Source: Tissierella praeacuta_A
Lineage (GTDB): Bacteria; Bacillota; Clostridia; Tissierellales; Tissierellaceae
Assembly (NCBI RefSeq): GCF_040396155.1
Contig: NZ_JBEBOY010000003.1
Location: forward strand, 62,001 to 126,000
Length of the DNA stretch: 64,000 bases
Direction: 5' to 3'
Under the pieces are notes generated by a model. That model was not told where the DNA came from. It saw nothing but the letters and a program-made list of their open reading frames with translations, and searched no databases. Below, piece by piece: positions 17,449 through 27,108 of the stretch (its first letter is position 1; each line of letters opens with the position of its first letter). Both the position numbers and the translations under genes were made by a program.

Positions 17449-19836
17449 ATGTTAGAAAAATATAAAGTTCCAGTTGAGAAACTAAGAAATCAATGTAATC
17501 CAGATATATTTCCACATGATACAACAGAAGACTGGATAGTAAATAGAGAATTAATAGGCCAAGATAGGGCTATGGAAGCATTGAAGTATGGACTTTCTAT
17601 GAAAAGAAAAGGATATAATATTTATGTATCAGGTTATGCAGGTACAGGAAGGAATTCATATTCATATTTAGTTGCAGATGAATTTGCTAAGGAAAGAACT
17701 ACACCATGTGATTGGTGCTATGTATATAATTTTAAAAGGTCCAATTGTCCAAGAGCAATAAGTTTAGAAACTGGGAAAGGTATGGATTTTAAGAAGGCAA
17801 TAGAATCTGCTATAAAAAATATAGATATTGAAATACCTAAGGCGTTAAGTTCAAAGGATTATGAAGACAGTAAAAATGTTATATTTAATGAAAGTAAAGC
17901 TATGGCTGAAAGTATATTAGTAGAGTTAAATAATTTTGCAAAGGAATATAATTTTGTATTTAAGCAAACAGAAAGAGGAATATTGAGTATTCCATTAATA
18001 GACAATAGGCCTATGACTGATGAAGAACTTGATAAATTATCAGATGAAGAAATGGATAGACTTGGTAATATATCCATAGAATTAACCCAAAAATCCTATG
18101 ATTATATTAAACGTATAAAGGATATTGAAGTTAAATTAAAAAATGAAATGAAAAAATTAAAGGAAGAACAAGTTTCATTAGTAGTCACCACATTTGTAGG
18201 GCCAATTCAGGTAAAATACAGAGAAAATGAAGGAATAATTAAGTTTCTTCTGGATATGAAAGAAGATATTGTAAAAAATTATGAGATGTTTTTAGTTGAC
18301 GAAGAAAATTATGTAGAAAAAATATTTTTTCAAGATAATAAGAAAGATGAATTCCTAAGAAGGTATTCTGTTAATCTTTTTATAGATAATAGCTATACAA
18401 AAGGTGCTCCAGTTATAAAGGAGATGAATCCAAATTATTATAATTTATTTGGAAAAATTGAATATGCCAATGAAATGGGTGTTGCAAAGACTGACCATAC
18501 TAGGATTAAACCAGGATCTATGCATGAAGCTAATGGAGGATATATATTAATTCAGGCAAAGGATATTTTGAAGGAAAAATTTTCTTGGGATGGACTAAAA
18601 AGGGCAATAACTACTGAGGAATTAAAAATTGAAAATATTTATAGTTCCAGTTTAACATCTGAAACATTAAATCCTGAGCCAATCCCCTTAGATATTAAAA
18701 TAATAATTATTGGGGATTATATGACATATCATATCTTATATTCTTATGATGAGGAATTCAAAAAACTCTTTAGAATAAGGGCTGATTTCGATACTGAGAT
18801 GGAAAGAAATGATGAAAACATACTAAAGATTGGTTCATTTGTGGCTTATCAGTGCAAAGAACAAGGTTTATTACCATTTAGCAAAGAGGCATTAGGGGCA
18901 ATAATAGATTTAAGTAGTAGAATGGCAGATGAAAAGAATAAACTTACTGCAAGTTTTAATAATTTAGTCGAAGTAATATATGAAGCAGATGGATGGGCAT
19001 CAAGTGAAGGCAAAAATATAGTTACGAAAGAAGATGTTGAAAAGGCAATATCTAAAAAACAACACAGAAATAATGCATATGAGGAGAAACTTTTAGAATT
19101 AATAAATAATGAGACTATTTTAATAGATACAGAAGGAGAAAAAATCGGGGAGATAAATGGACTTTCTGTTATTGATTTGGGACAATATTCCTTTGGTAGG
19201 CCAGTTAAAATAACTGCTAACACTTATTTTGGTGAAGATGGAGTAATAAATATTGAAAAGGAAGCTGAACAAAGTGGAAACATTTATAATAAAGGAGTTC
19301 TAATTATGAGTGGGTATTTAGGGGAGAAATATGCTCAAAATATTCAATTATCCATGACGGCTAGTATTACTTTTGAACAGTCCTATGATGGCATAGATGG
19401 AGATAGCGCATCAAGTACTGAACTATATGCTATACTTTCTAGTTTAGGAGATATTCCAATAAAACAAGGAATTGCAGTGACTGGTTCTGTAAATCAAAAA
19501 GGGATAATTCAACCTATAGGAGGAGTAAATGAAAAAATAGAAGGATTCTACAAGGTATGTAAATTAAAAGGATTTAAAGGCGGAGAAGGAGTTATAATTC
19601 CAAATAAAAATATAGAAAACTTGATGTTAGATGAAGAAGTAATAAATGCAGTTAAGGAAAATAAATTTACTATTTATGCTATAGATAATATAGATCAGGG
19701 AATGGAAATATTAACAGGTATAGAAGCTGGAGAGTTAAATGGAGATGGAGAATATGAAGAAAATACAATAAATGCTTATGTACAGGAAAAATTAATATAT
19801 TATTCTATGCTGAATAGAGAATATGAAGAAGAATAG
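17449..19836 (+). CDS. Lon-like ATP-dependent protease (LonH/YcbZ type)
   Basis: 795 residues from ATG 17449, placed after GGAGGTG; ATG 17434 overlaps that site. An AAA-type ATPase part has its P-loop at 62-70 as GYAGTGRNS, with Arg where Lys is usual, and the Walker B area near NGGYILIQA. A charged helical insertion lies at about 150-250. The C-terminal part is a Lon protease domain with the Ser-Lys dyad S653 (GDSAS) and K696 (GGVNEK), 43 residues apart as in E. coli Lon. It lacks the Lon N-terminal domain, so it belongs to the AAA_32 group. Role: protein quality control or regulated proteolysis, possibly in sporulation. Confidence 0.92.
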   Translation: MLEKYKVPVEKLRNQCNPDIFPHDTTEDWIVNRELIGQDRAMEALKYGLSMKRKGYNIYVSGYAGTGRNSYSYLVADEFAKERTTPCDWCYVYNFKRSNCPRAISLETGKGMDFKKAIESAIKNIDIEIPKALSSKDYEDSKNVIFNESKAMAESILVELNNFAKEYNFVFKQTERGILSIPLIDNRPMTDEELDKLSDEEMDRLGNISIELTQKSYDYIKRIKDIEVKLKNEMKKLKEEQVSLVVTTFVGPIQVKYRENEGIIKFLLDMKEDIVKNYEMFLVDEENYVEKIFFQDNKKDEFLRRYSVNLFIDNSYTKGAPVIKEMNPNYYNLFGKIEYANEMGVAKTDHTRIKPGSMHEANGGYILIQAKDILKEKFSWDGLKRAITTEELKIENIYSSSLTSETLNPEPIPLDIKIIIIGDYMTYHILYSYDEEFKKLFRIRADFDTEMERNDENILKIGSFVAYQCKEQGLLPFSKEALGAIIDLSSRMADEKNKLTASFNNLVEVIYEADGWASSEGKNIVTKEDVEKAISKKQHRNNAYEEKLLELINNETILIDTEGEKIGEINGLSVIDLGQYSFGRPVKITANTYFGEDGVINIEKEAEQSGNIYNKGVLIMSGYLGEKYAQNIQLSMTASITFEQSYDGIDGDSASSTELYAILSSLGDIPIKQGIAVTGSVNQKGIIQPIGGVNEKIEGFYKVCKLKGFKGGEGVIIPNKNIENLMLDEEVINAVKENKFTIYAIDNIDQGMEILTGIEAGELNGDGEYEENTINAYVQEKLIYYSMLNREYEEE

Positions 19837-19895
19837 AATACAGCTAGTATATTGAAAGATGACAATTAAAAAAACCTGTGATTTTGTTGAAATAA

Positions 19896-19950
19896 AAGCT
19901 CTTTTCTAGTAATAATCAAAAATGATTTAAACTAGAAAGGAGCATTTTTA
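19896..19950 (+). terminator. Long terminator hairpin after the Lon-like gene
   Basis: GCTCTTTTCTAGT pairs with ACTAGAAAGGAGC (one G-U), and AATCA / TGATT extend the stem inward. TTTTTA follows. From here to 20105 I see only AT-rich sequence with no gene. Confidence 0.82.
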
Positions 19951-20105
19951 TGTGAATCAGACCATTAAAATTGCTAAGACAGATAGTTAATTATTTAATT
20001 ATTTATTTATCCTGACAATATAAATCTAAAGTTATTAAAAATTAAATTTAACTCAATTTAATAATTCCTCTAAGCTAATGATTCATTAATTTACACTATC
20101 TTTAA

Positions 20106-21290
20106 CTATTCTGTTGCATAATTATCGAAATATCCCTGAATTAATACTACTGGAGTACCTTTATCTCCACTGCCACTAGTTAAATCGCAAAGGCTTCCTA
20201 ATAAATCTGTTAATCTTCTAGGGGTTGTCCCTAAAGATTCTTCTTTTTTAACCAAATTATCACCTTTACTATTTATCTTTTGCTTAACAGCTTGTATAAC
20301 TTCATCTCCACGTAAACTATCTAATTCTGTATCAACAATATATTTTAATTTTAGCTCATTTGGAGTGCCATGTAATCCTTTAGTATATCCTGGAGAAACA
20401 ACAGGGTCAGCAAGCTCCCAAATCTTTCCTACAGGGTCTTTAAAAGCTCCATCTCCATAAATCATAACTTCAATATTTTTGCCAGTTTTTTCTCTGACTT
20501 TTTGTTGTACAGATTCTACAAATACTTGACAATCTCTAGGGAATAGCTTTAGTTCATTTTCGGAAGCAAGATTTGAGCCAAGTACACCATATTCTGGATT
20601 ATAACCAGAATTATCTATTGATGAATTAAGAATATCATCTAATCCATAGATAATATTAGCTCCAGCTTCTTTAAGAATTTTCTTAGTTCTATTTCTATCA
20701 TGAATATTAGCTACTAATATATCCTTTGTATAGTCCAATATAGTTCTTGGATTATTAGAGAATATTATTTCTATATTTCCTTTACCTATTTCTTTATACA
20801 TATTGACATAGTCTACACCTGTAAAAGGATGTACTACTTTTTCACCAAATAGTCTTCTATAATCAGATTCTGTCATTATATCAGTATATGGATTGATTTT
20901 TAACTCATCCATTTTATCTATATCCATTAAATGATTTCCTACTTCATCAGAAGGATAAGAAAGTAGCAATACTACTTTTCTTCCACTTGATACTATTCCT
21001 TTTAATATAATTGAAAATCTATTTCTACTTAAAATAGGGAACACTAATCCTACAGTTGAAGGAAATTTAAGTTTGATATCCTTAGCTATAGCATCAGCAG
21101 TAGCATAGTTCCCTTGAGCTCTAGCTAATAGTGATTCCGTAATACCTAAAACATCCCTATCATTAATAGTGAAGTTTTCAGAGCTAGAGGCTAATAGCAG
21201 AGAATCAACTACGATATTAGCCAAATCATCACCTTTTTTAATGATTGGAGTTCTAATACCCCTTGCTGTAGTACCTACTGTTCTTACCAT
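20106..21290 (-). CDS. Coenzyme F420-0:gamma-glutamyl ligase-like protein (CofE family)
   Basis: 394 residues from the ATG at 21290, which has a perfect AGGAGG 6 bases before it. The opening VRTVGTTARGIRTPIIKKGDD and the ITESLLARAQGN segment match CofE-like ligases, and GDGAFKDP.GKIWELADP is also family-typical. CofE adds glutamates to F420-0, but clostridia lacking F420 carry such homologues, so another gamma-glutamyl ligation (for example to folate) is possible. The neighbouring 5-formyl-THF cyclo-ligase makes a folate link attractive, though unproven. Confidence 0.82.
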   Translation of the reverse strand: MVRTVGTTARGIRTPIIKKGDDLANIVVDSLLLASSSENFTINDRDVLGITESLLARAQGNYATADAIAKDIKLKFPSTVGLVFPILSRNRFSIILKGIVSSGRKVVLLLSYPSDEVGNHLMDIDKMDELKINPYTDIMTESDYRRLFGEKVVHPFTGVDYVNMYKEIGKGNIEIIFSNNPRTILDYTKDILVANIHDRNRTKKILKEAGANIIYGLDDILNSSIDNSGYNPEYGVLGSNLASENELKLFPRDCQVFVESVQQKVREKTGKNIEVMIYGDGAFKDPVGKIWELADPVVSPGYTKGLHGTPNELKLKYIVDTELDSLRGDEVIQAVKQKINSKGDNLVKKEESLGTTPRRLTDLLGSLCDLTSGSGDKGTPVVLIQGYFDNYATE

Positions 21291-21369
21291 TATAATTCCT
21301 CCTAAATAACAAATTAAATACCTCATATATTATACCACTAATAATTCAAATTAAAAGCTTAGATGAAGT

Positions 21370-21945
21370 TTATTTTTCCAAACAATTTATTATTTCTTTT
21401 TCTGTTATTATTAAGTCTACAGGGATATCAAAGGAATCCCTAGGAACTTCATCTACGATTTGTAAATCAAATGCCAATCCAATTGTATTAACTTTTTTGT
21501 CTAGTTTAGATAAGAATCTATCATAATAGCCTCCACCATATCCAACTCTATAACCATTTCTAGCAAAGACAACACCAGGAACTAAAATTAGGTCTATAGT
21601 ATTAGGATCAACGAATCGTGTAAATTCTTTCTTAGGAGTAAGGATATTATAATAACCTAACTCAAGCTCTGAAAAGTCTAAAAGCTTGGAAACTTTCATC
21701 TCCTTAGTCTTAGGTATAGTTATAGGTACAACGACTGATTTTCCATTTTTTATAGACTTCTTAATTATTTCGTGAGTATTTACCTCATCACTAAAACTAA
21801 TAAAGGACATAATAGTTTTTGCTTCTTCATAAGCAGCCATTTCATATAATTTATCTTCCATAATATTGCTATATTTTACAATGTTTTCTGTAGATAATTC
21901 TGCCCTTTTTTGCAAAATTTTATCTCTTAAAAATCTTTTATCCAA
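21370..21945 (-). CDS. 5-formyltetrahydrofolate cyclo-ligase
   Basis: About 191 residues. Uses ATP to turn 5-formyl-THF into 5,10-methenyl-THF, returning it to the one-carbon pool. Near-terminal LRDKILQKRAEL, the LVPGVVFARNGYRVGYGGGYYDRFL substrate and ATP site (split by variable positions) and DLIITEKEI identify the family. The start is probably TTG at 21945 behind GAGGTGAT; GTG at 21954 is inside that site. It is transcribed ahead of the CofE-like gene, with 79 bases between them. Confidence 0.93.
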   Translation of the reverse strand: MDKRFLRDKILQKRAELSTENIVKYSNIMEDKLYEMAAYEEAKTIMSFISFSDEVNTHEIIKKSIKNGKSVVVPITIPKTKEMKVSKLLDFSELELGYYNILTPKKEFTRFVDPNTIDLILVPGVVFARNGYRVGYGGGYYDRFLSKLDKKVNTIGLAFDLQIVDEVPRDSFDIPVDLIITEKEIINCLEK

Positions 21946-22087
21946 AATAATCACCTCATTATGGTTTATTTATCTCACATTTTATATTATAATATACAAT
22001 TAAGGGAAAGTAAAAAAGGATTGGAAATTAATGGGACTTTACTCAAGTTTTAATATATTATATTATAGAAAAAACGGGGTGGTATGA

Positions 22088-22783
22088 TTGATAAAATTTG
22101 AAAATGTAAGTAAAGAATATGATAATAATGTTAAAGCTCTTTCAAATATAGATTTGCATATACATAAAGGTGAATTTGTTTTTTTAGTAGGTTCATCAGG
22201 TGCAGGAAAATCTACAATGATTAAACTTTTATTAAAGGAAGAACAGCCTACAGATGGTAAGATAATCTTAAAAGATATGGATATAACTAAGGTTAGAAAT
22301 AGAAGAGTACCATTTATTAGAAGAAATATAGGTGTAGTTTTTCAGGACTTTAGATTATTACCAAATAAGACAGTATATGAAAATGTAGCTTTTGCTATGG
22401 AGATAATAGGAGCTCATCCTAAAGAAATAAGAAGAAGTGTACCTATGGTATTAAGCATGGTAGATTTAAGTAGGAAGGCTTCTAGCTTTCCAGATCAATT
22501 ATCTGGAGGTGAGCGCCAAAGAGTGTCTATTGCAAGAGCTATAGTCAATAGTCCGCCTGTCTTAATAGCAGACGAGCCTACTGGAAATCTAGACCCAGAA
22601 ACTGCATGGGAAATAATGAAGGTTTTATCTGAAATTAATGGCAGAGGTACTACTATACTTATGGCAACCCATGCAAAAGACATAGTAAATAAAATGAAAA
22701 AAAGAGTAATAGAAATCCATAATGGCAAATTAGTTAGGGATGAACAGAAGGGTGGATATGGTGATGCGATTTCGGGTGTTTAA
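22088..22783 (+). CDS. ftsE: Cell-division ABC ATPase FtsE
   Basis: 231 residues from TTG 22088, preceded by GGGGTGGT. Walker A GSSGAGKST at 35-43, signature LSGGERQR and Walker B ADEPTGNLD are complete. FtsE partners FtsX at the membrane, and the pair controls an extracellular M23-type wall hydrolase activator, present two genes downstream. Its 3' end overlaps ftsX. Confidence 0.96.
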   Translation: MIKFENVSKEYDNNVKALSNIDLHIHKGEFVFLVGSSGAGKSTMIKLLLKEEQPTDGKIILKDMDITKVRNRRVPFIRRNIGVVFQDFRLLPNKTVYENVAFAMEIIGAHPKEIRRSVPMVLSMVDLSRKASSFPDQLSGGERQRVSIARAIVNSPPVLIADEPTGNLDPETAWEIMKVLSEINGRGTTILMATHAKDIVNKMKKRVIEIHNGKLVRDEQKGGYGDAISGV

Positions 22784-23660
22784 GAATATAGTAAAACAGG
22801 GGTTTCAAGGCATGTGGAGAAACCGTGGTATGGGATTAGCATCCATTGGTTCTATATCGGCGGTACTTATTATATTAGGTGTAGTTTTAATTCTGATTTT
22901 GAGTATAAATAATTTAGTATTAGAAGTAAAGACGAAGTTTGATGAAGTACAAGTATATTTGGAATTAGATATGGAAGCAAAAGATATGGAATCCATAGAG
23001 GAATCTATAAAATCTATAGAAGGTGTATTATCAGCAGTATTTCGTTCAAAGGAACAAGGATTGGAAATTATGAAAGAAGAATGGGAAGGAGATTCTTATC
23101 TATTAGATGGATTAGAAGAAAATCCACTTCAAGATTCTTATATAATCCAATTAAAGGACATAAAATATGCAGATAAAGTAGTTAAAGAAATTAAATCCAT
23201 AAAAGGTGTAGAGGATGTTAAGTATTATAAGGATATAATAGACAAGCTTATGGTAATTGCTAATTATATTAGACTTGGAGGTATAATTGTAATAGGAGTA
23301 TTAGTATTAGTTTCTGTATTTATAATCTCTAATACTGTAAAGATTACTGTAGCCTCAAGGAGAAGAGAAATAAATATAATGAAATACGTAGGCGCAACCA
23401 ACGGATATATAAGAGGACCTTTTATTATAGAGGGAGTATTATTTGGGTTTATAGGAGCAGTAGTATCTATAATAATGATAAACTATGGCTATGAATATTT
23501 TTTCAAATCAGTAAGTGATAAGCTCTATGTACTTCTTACAGTATATTTGGTTTCACCAGCATTATTAGTTAAAGACGTCACAATAATGTTTACTGTAATA
23601 GGTGTTGGAATAGGAGCTTTGGGCAGTATATTATCTTTAAAACGTTTTCTTAATGTATAG
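22758..23660 (+). CDS. ftsX: Cell-division membrane protein FtsX
   Basis: About 300 residues with four membrane helices and a large external loop between helices 1 and 2, the standard FtsX layout. RNRGMGLASIGSIS precedes the first helix, and TVKITVASRRREINIMKYVGATNGYIR marks the coupling helix region (given with family-typical positions). The start is probably ATG 22758 or 22764, after AGGGTGG; ATG 22740 lacks a site. It overlaps ftsE by about 26 bases. Confidence 0.94.
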   Translation: MVMRFRVFKNIVKQGFQGMWRNRGMGLASIGSISAVLIILGVVLILILSINNLVLEVKTKFDEVQVYLELDMEAKDMESIEESIKSIEGVLSAVFRSKEQGLEIMKEEWEGDSYLLDGLEENPLQDSYIIQLKDIKYADKVVKEIKSIKGVEDVKYYKDIIDKLMVIANYIRLGGIIVIGVLVLVSVFIISNTVKITVASRRREINIMKYVGATNGYIRGPFIIEGVLFGFIGAVVSIIMINYGYEYFFKSVSDKLYVLLTVYLVSPALLVKDVTIMFTVIGVGIGALGSILSLKRFLNV

Positions 23661-23670
23661 GGGGGACAAT

Positions 23671-24810
23671 ATGAAAAAAAGAAGAAAAATAGTATATCTA
23701 GTATTAGCTTTAATATTTATCTTTAACTTTATTCAAGTATATGCGGCGGATACAGTTGAAGATTTAAAGAAAAAGCAAAATACAATTGATAAGCAGATAA
23801 AGGATACTAAGAAAGAGATAAAAGCCATTGATAAAAGAGCCAAAGAAGTATCAAAGCAAATCGATGATTTAGATACGAAGATGTCTAGTGCTACTAATGA
23901 ATTAGATAAAGTTGAAAAGGAATTGTTAGATTTAGCTTTAAATATTGAAAAAACCACTGGAGAATTAAAAGAAGCAGAGAAAAAAGTTAGTGATAAAAAG
24001 GAAGTATTTGGAAAAAGATTAAGAGTAATGTATAAAAATGGAAATGTAGGATATTTAGAAGTACTTCTATCATCTGCAGATGTTAAAGACTTTTTATCTA
24101 GACAGGATATGGTAAAAGCTGTGGCAAAACATGATACAGAATTAATAGAGTATATGAAGGAACAAAGAGATATAATTGATACAAAGAAAACTGAATTACA
24201 GACACAAAAAAAAGCTGTAGAAACATCTAAAACTAAGTTGGAAGTCAGAAGAAGGGATTTGGCTAAAGCAACTAGAGAAAAAGAAGATTTAATGGATAGA
24301 CTAGTAAAAGATAAGGAAGCATATGAAAAAGAATATGATAAATTAAATGATTATGCTAAGGAGATTGAATCACAAATAGTTAAATTACAGATAAATACTG
24401 GTCCATATTCTGGTGGAACAATGACATGGCCTGTACCTGGATATTCTAGAATTAGTTCTCCATATGGGTATAGAGTTCATCCTGTTTTTAAGACAAAGAA
24501 GCTACATACAGGAATAGATATACCAGCACCTACTGGAACAAGTGTTAAGGCTGCATCACCGGGAACTGTAATATATTCAGGAACCTTAGGTGGTTATGGT
24601 AAGGCAATAATGATAGATCATGGTGGTGGAATTGTTACACTTTATGGTCATAATTCATCTTTAGTAGCATCTGTAGGTAAAGAGGTAAAACGTGGAGATA
24701 CTATAGCAAAAGTTGGTAGTACAGGTATATCTACTGGTCCGCATTGTCATTTTGAAGTAAGAAAAAATGGAGCCTATGTAGACCCAATACCATGGCTAAA
24801 GGGGAAATAA
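23671..24810 (+). CDS. Secreted coiled-coil M23 peptidase (EnvC/FtsEX-partner type)
   Basis: 379 residues from ATG 23671 after GGGGGA. Signal peptide to about residue 27 (VYAAD), a coiled coil from about 30 to 230, then a LytM/M23 domain with the zinc ligands in HTGIDI and the later HCHFEV. B. subtilis CwlO and E. coli EnvC have this layout and are operated by FtsEX, and the gene lies 10 bases after ftsX. It should cut, or activate cutting of, peptidoglycan for elongation or division. All expected M23 residues are visible, so it may be an active enzyme. Confidence 0.93.
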   Translation: MKKRRKIVYLVLALIFIFNFIQVYAADTVEDLKKKQNTIDKQIKDTKKEIKAIDKRAKEVSKQIDDLDTKMSSATNELDKVEKELLDLALNIEKTTGELKEAEKKVSDKKEVFGKRLRVMYKNGNVGYLEVLLSSADVKDFLSRQDMVKAVAKHDTELIEYMKEQRDIIDTKKTELQTQKKAVETSKTKLEVRRRDLAKATREKEDLMDRLVKDKEAYEKEYDKLNDYAKEIESQIVKLQINTGPYSGGTMTWPVPGYSRISSPYGYRVHPVFKTKKLHTGIDIPAPTGTSVKAASPGTVIYSGTLGGYGKAIMIDHGGGIVTLYGHNSSLVASVGKEVKRGDTIAKVGSTGISTGPHCHFEVRKNGAYVDPIPWLKGK

Positions 24811-24830
24811 AATTTATATTTAATAATAGG

Positions 24831-24866
24831 GAAAGAGAGATAAAGATTAACTTTATCTCTCTTTTA
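24831..24866. terminator. Bidirectional terminator between the M23 gene and araC
   Basis: AAAGAGAGATAAAG and CTTTATCTCTCTTT flank ATTAA, with A and T tracts on both sides. It separates the plus-strand ftsEX unit from the minus-strand regulator gene. Confidence 0.9.
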
Positions 24867-24887
24867 AATTATAAGGGTTAATATGTA

Positions 24888-25817
24888 TTATATAGATTTA
24901 TTCCTTAATCTATAATTCGTTGGAGTGCAACCATAAGTTTCTTTGAATATTTTATTGAAATAAGAAGTATCAATATATCCTAAATCCAAAGCTATATCTT
25001 TAACATAATAATCAGTATTTATCAATAAATAAGCTGCTTTTTTTAATTTTGCATTTTGAACATGTTGTTGGAAAGTCATATTTGTTTCTTTTTTAATTAA
25101 ATTAGATATATAATTTGGATGATAATTAAAATGCTTAGATAAGCTTTGTAAGGTAACATCATTGTAGTTAACAGAAATATATTTAATCATTGAATTCACT
25201 ATTGTAGCATTTATTAATGTTGAGAGAGAAGTGAGGACTTCACTATCTTCAGATTTATACAGATATTCAAAAAGAAACAATAAAGCTGCCTCTAGTAAAT
25301 CAGTATTTTTATTTTTAACCAAAGAGAGCATAATATATAATAACTGTCTTACTGTAAAATTGTTGCATTTAAATAAAGTATGAGCCTTGTTATTTTCTCT
25401 TCCCATTAGGCAAAAATTGATGAAGTTATAGAATACTTCATATTCGGAAAGTTTTTTCATAAAACCAGGATGAAAAAATGTTCTTTTAAAATAGAAATTA
25501 AAATATATAGTATCACTTGTGTTCGGACTAACTCTTAGTCTAGAATGTGCATTTACAAATAGAAAATGGTCTTTGACTAATATTGTTGATAAATCATTGA
25601 CATGGACATTTAGGCTGCCATTTGTTACATAAATAACTTTAGTGTAGGGGAAGTTTTCCCCAAGGTCAAGGGAAATATCTGTTAGTATAAAAGCACAATA
25701 GGTCTCAGAACTATTTTTGAAATTATCAAAAAGGTTATCTAAACATGCTTTTTCAGATATTGAAAAATTATTATATAAAATATTACAGCTGTTACTACAT
25801 TTGATGTCTTTTTCCAT
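24888..25817 (-). CDS. AraC-family transcription regulator
   Basis: 309 residues from the ATG at 25817. An N-terminal cupin-like ligand domain is followed by two helix-turn-helix motifs at the C-terminus (LSKHFNYHPNYISNLIKK and DIALDLGYIDTSYFNKIFK, then GCTPTNYR). It is divergent from the UroD-like gene with a 242-base spacer and is the obvious controller of the catabolic operon. The inducer is unknown. Confidence 0.93.
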   Translation of the reverse strand: MEKDIKCSNSCNILYNNFSISEKACLDNLFDNFKNSSETYCAFILTDISLDLGENFPYTKVIYVTNGSLNVHVNDLSTILVKDHFLFVNAHSRLRVSPNTSDTIYFNFYFKRTFFHPGFMKKLSEYEVFYNFINFCLMGRENNKAHTLFKCNNFTVRQLLYIMLSLVKNKNTDLLEAALLFLFEYLYKSEDSEVLTSLSTLINATIVNSMIKYISVNYNDVTLQSLSKHFNYHPNYISNLIKKETNMTFQQHVQNAKLKKAAYLLINTDYYVKDIALDLGYIDTSYFNKIFKETYGCTPTNYRLRNKSI

Positions 25818-26059
25818 AATTCATACCACCTTAAAATAAACTGTACATCAGATTAAGCTAACCCATAATGAATTTAATTAAATATGATATTATTTAAAGG
25901 AATTCATTATTAAATAATTCATTTATAAACAACATAAGACATAATAACCAAATAATTCCATTAATAATTTTAATTAATACTATTATTAATAATTATACTT
26001 ATGCAAAATTATTATGTCAAATATATCATTATTAAATTTAGGGTTAGGAGGAAGGCTAT
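25818..26059. promoter_or_regulatory. Divergent control region between araC and the catabolic operon
   Basis: A 242-base, very AT-rich stretch without a gene. AATTCATT occurs twice, near 25902 and 25918, and AATGAATT in inverse near 25868. Repeats of this kind are candidate AraC sites, but the base composition makes chance matches easy. The UroD-like gene has a strong AGGAGG site at its end. Confidence 0.4.
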
Positions 26060-27097
26060 ATGAACAGAGAACAGAGAATTATGGCAGCATTACGTAATCA
26101 AGAAGTAGACAGAGTACCTGTCAGTGCATGGATGCATTTTTCAGAAGTAGACCAAGATCCAATAACATTAGCTCAAACACAAGTTGCATTTAATGAGGAA
26201 TATGACTTTGACTTTATTAAGCTAATGCCTTTCGGAACATATTCAATTCAGGATTGGGGTGCACAATTAAAGATATATTGTCATAAATATCATGAACCTA
26301 TAATAATAGCACCTGGTATAAAGGAAGTAAAAGATTATTCAAGACTTGAAGTATTACCTGCTTATTATGGTACTTGGGGAAAACAATTACAATTATCTCA
26401 GCAAATATCTAAGATTATTCCTAAACACACACCTTATGTACAAACAATATTCAGCCCAATTTCCACATTGAAAAAATTGGCAGGAGACAGATTATTTAAA
26501 GATATTAAGGAAAATCCAGCTGAAGTACACAAAGCATTAGAAGTTATAACTGCAACAACAATTAATTTTGTTAAAGAAAATATAAATGCTGGAGTAAGCG
26601 GATTCTTTTTAGCAACTCAAAATGCTAATTATAATTTAATGAATGATGAAGAGTTTAAAGAATTCGGAATGAAATATGATTTAGAAGTAATAAAATCTTA
26701 TGCAGATCAAACATATTTTAATGTTATACATATTCACGGAGATAATATAATGTTTGATACAATAGCTGAGAATTATCCAGTAAACTGCATTAACTGGCAT
26801 GATAGACATACATTCCCAAGCCTATCAGAGGCAAGAAAGAAAACAGATAAATGCTTCTTAGGCGGAATACAAGAGGTTCCATACTTTGTTGATGGAGTAT
26901 TAAATTACGATAGTATAATGGCAAGAAGCAATAAAGAGCAAATATTAGCACATGCTAAAGAAGCTATTGAAGATATAGACGGTAGAGGATTTATTTTAGG
27001 ACCTGGTTGTGTTGTTGATCCTAAAACAGCAAAGGAAAATTTAAAAGCACTTAGAGAATCTGTAGAAGCACTTAGAAAATCTGTTAACCTAGATTAA
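26060..27097 (+). CDS. Uroporphyrinogen-decarboxylase-like methyltransferase (MtaA/CmuA superfamily)
   Basis: 345 residues. NREQRIMAALRNQEVDRVPV opens the protein as in UroD-superfamily proteins, which include zinc methyltransferases such as MtaA/MtbA that move methyl groups between thiols and corrinoids. In those, zinc is held by His-x-Cys and a later Cys. Here the first motif reads HIHGDN with H224 and H226, and the later one is GPGCVVDPKT with C317, so one Cys ligand is replaced by His. A heme decarboxylase role is unlikely in this context. It leads an operon with a carrier, a C-S lyase-like enzyme and an amidohydrolase; the substrate is unknown. Confidence 0.85.
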   Translation: MNREQRIMAALRNQEVDRVPVSAWMHFSEVDQDPITLAQTQVAFNEEYDFDFIKLMPFGTYSIQDWGAQLKIYCHKYHEPIIIAPGIKEVKDYSRLEVLPAYYGTWGKQLQLSQQISKIIPKHTPYVQTIFSPISTLKKLAGDRLFKDIKENPAEVHKALEVITATTINFVKENINAGVSGFFLATQNANYNLMNDEEFKEFGMKYDLEVIKSYADQTYFNVIHIHGDNIMFDTIAENYPVNCINWHDRHTFPSLSEARKKTDKCFLGGIQEVPYFVDGVLNYDSIMARSNKEQILAHAKEAIEDIDGRGFILGPGCVVDPKTAKENLKALRESVEALRKSVNLD

Positions 27098-27108
27098 GGA
27101 GGATAAAA

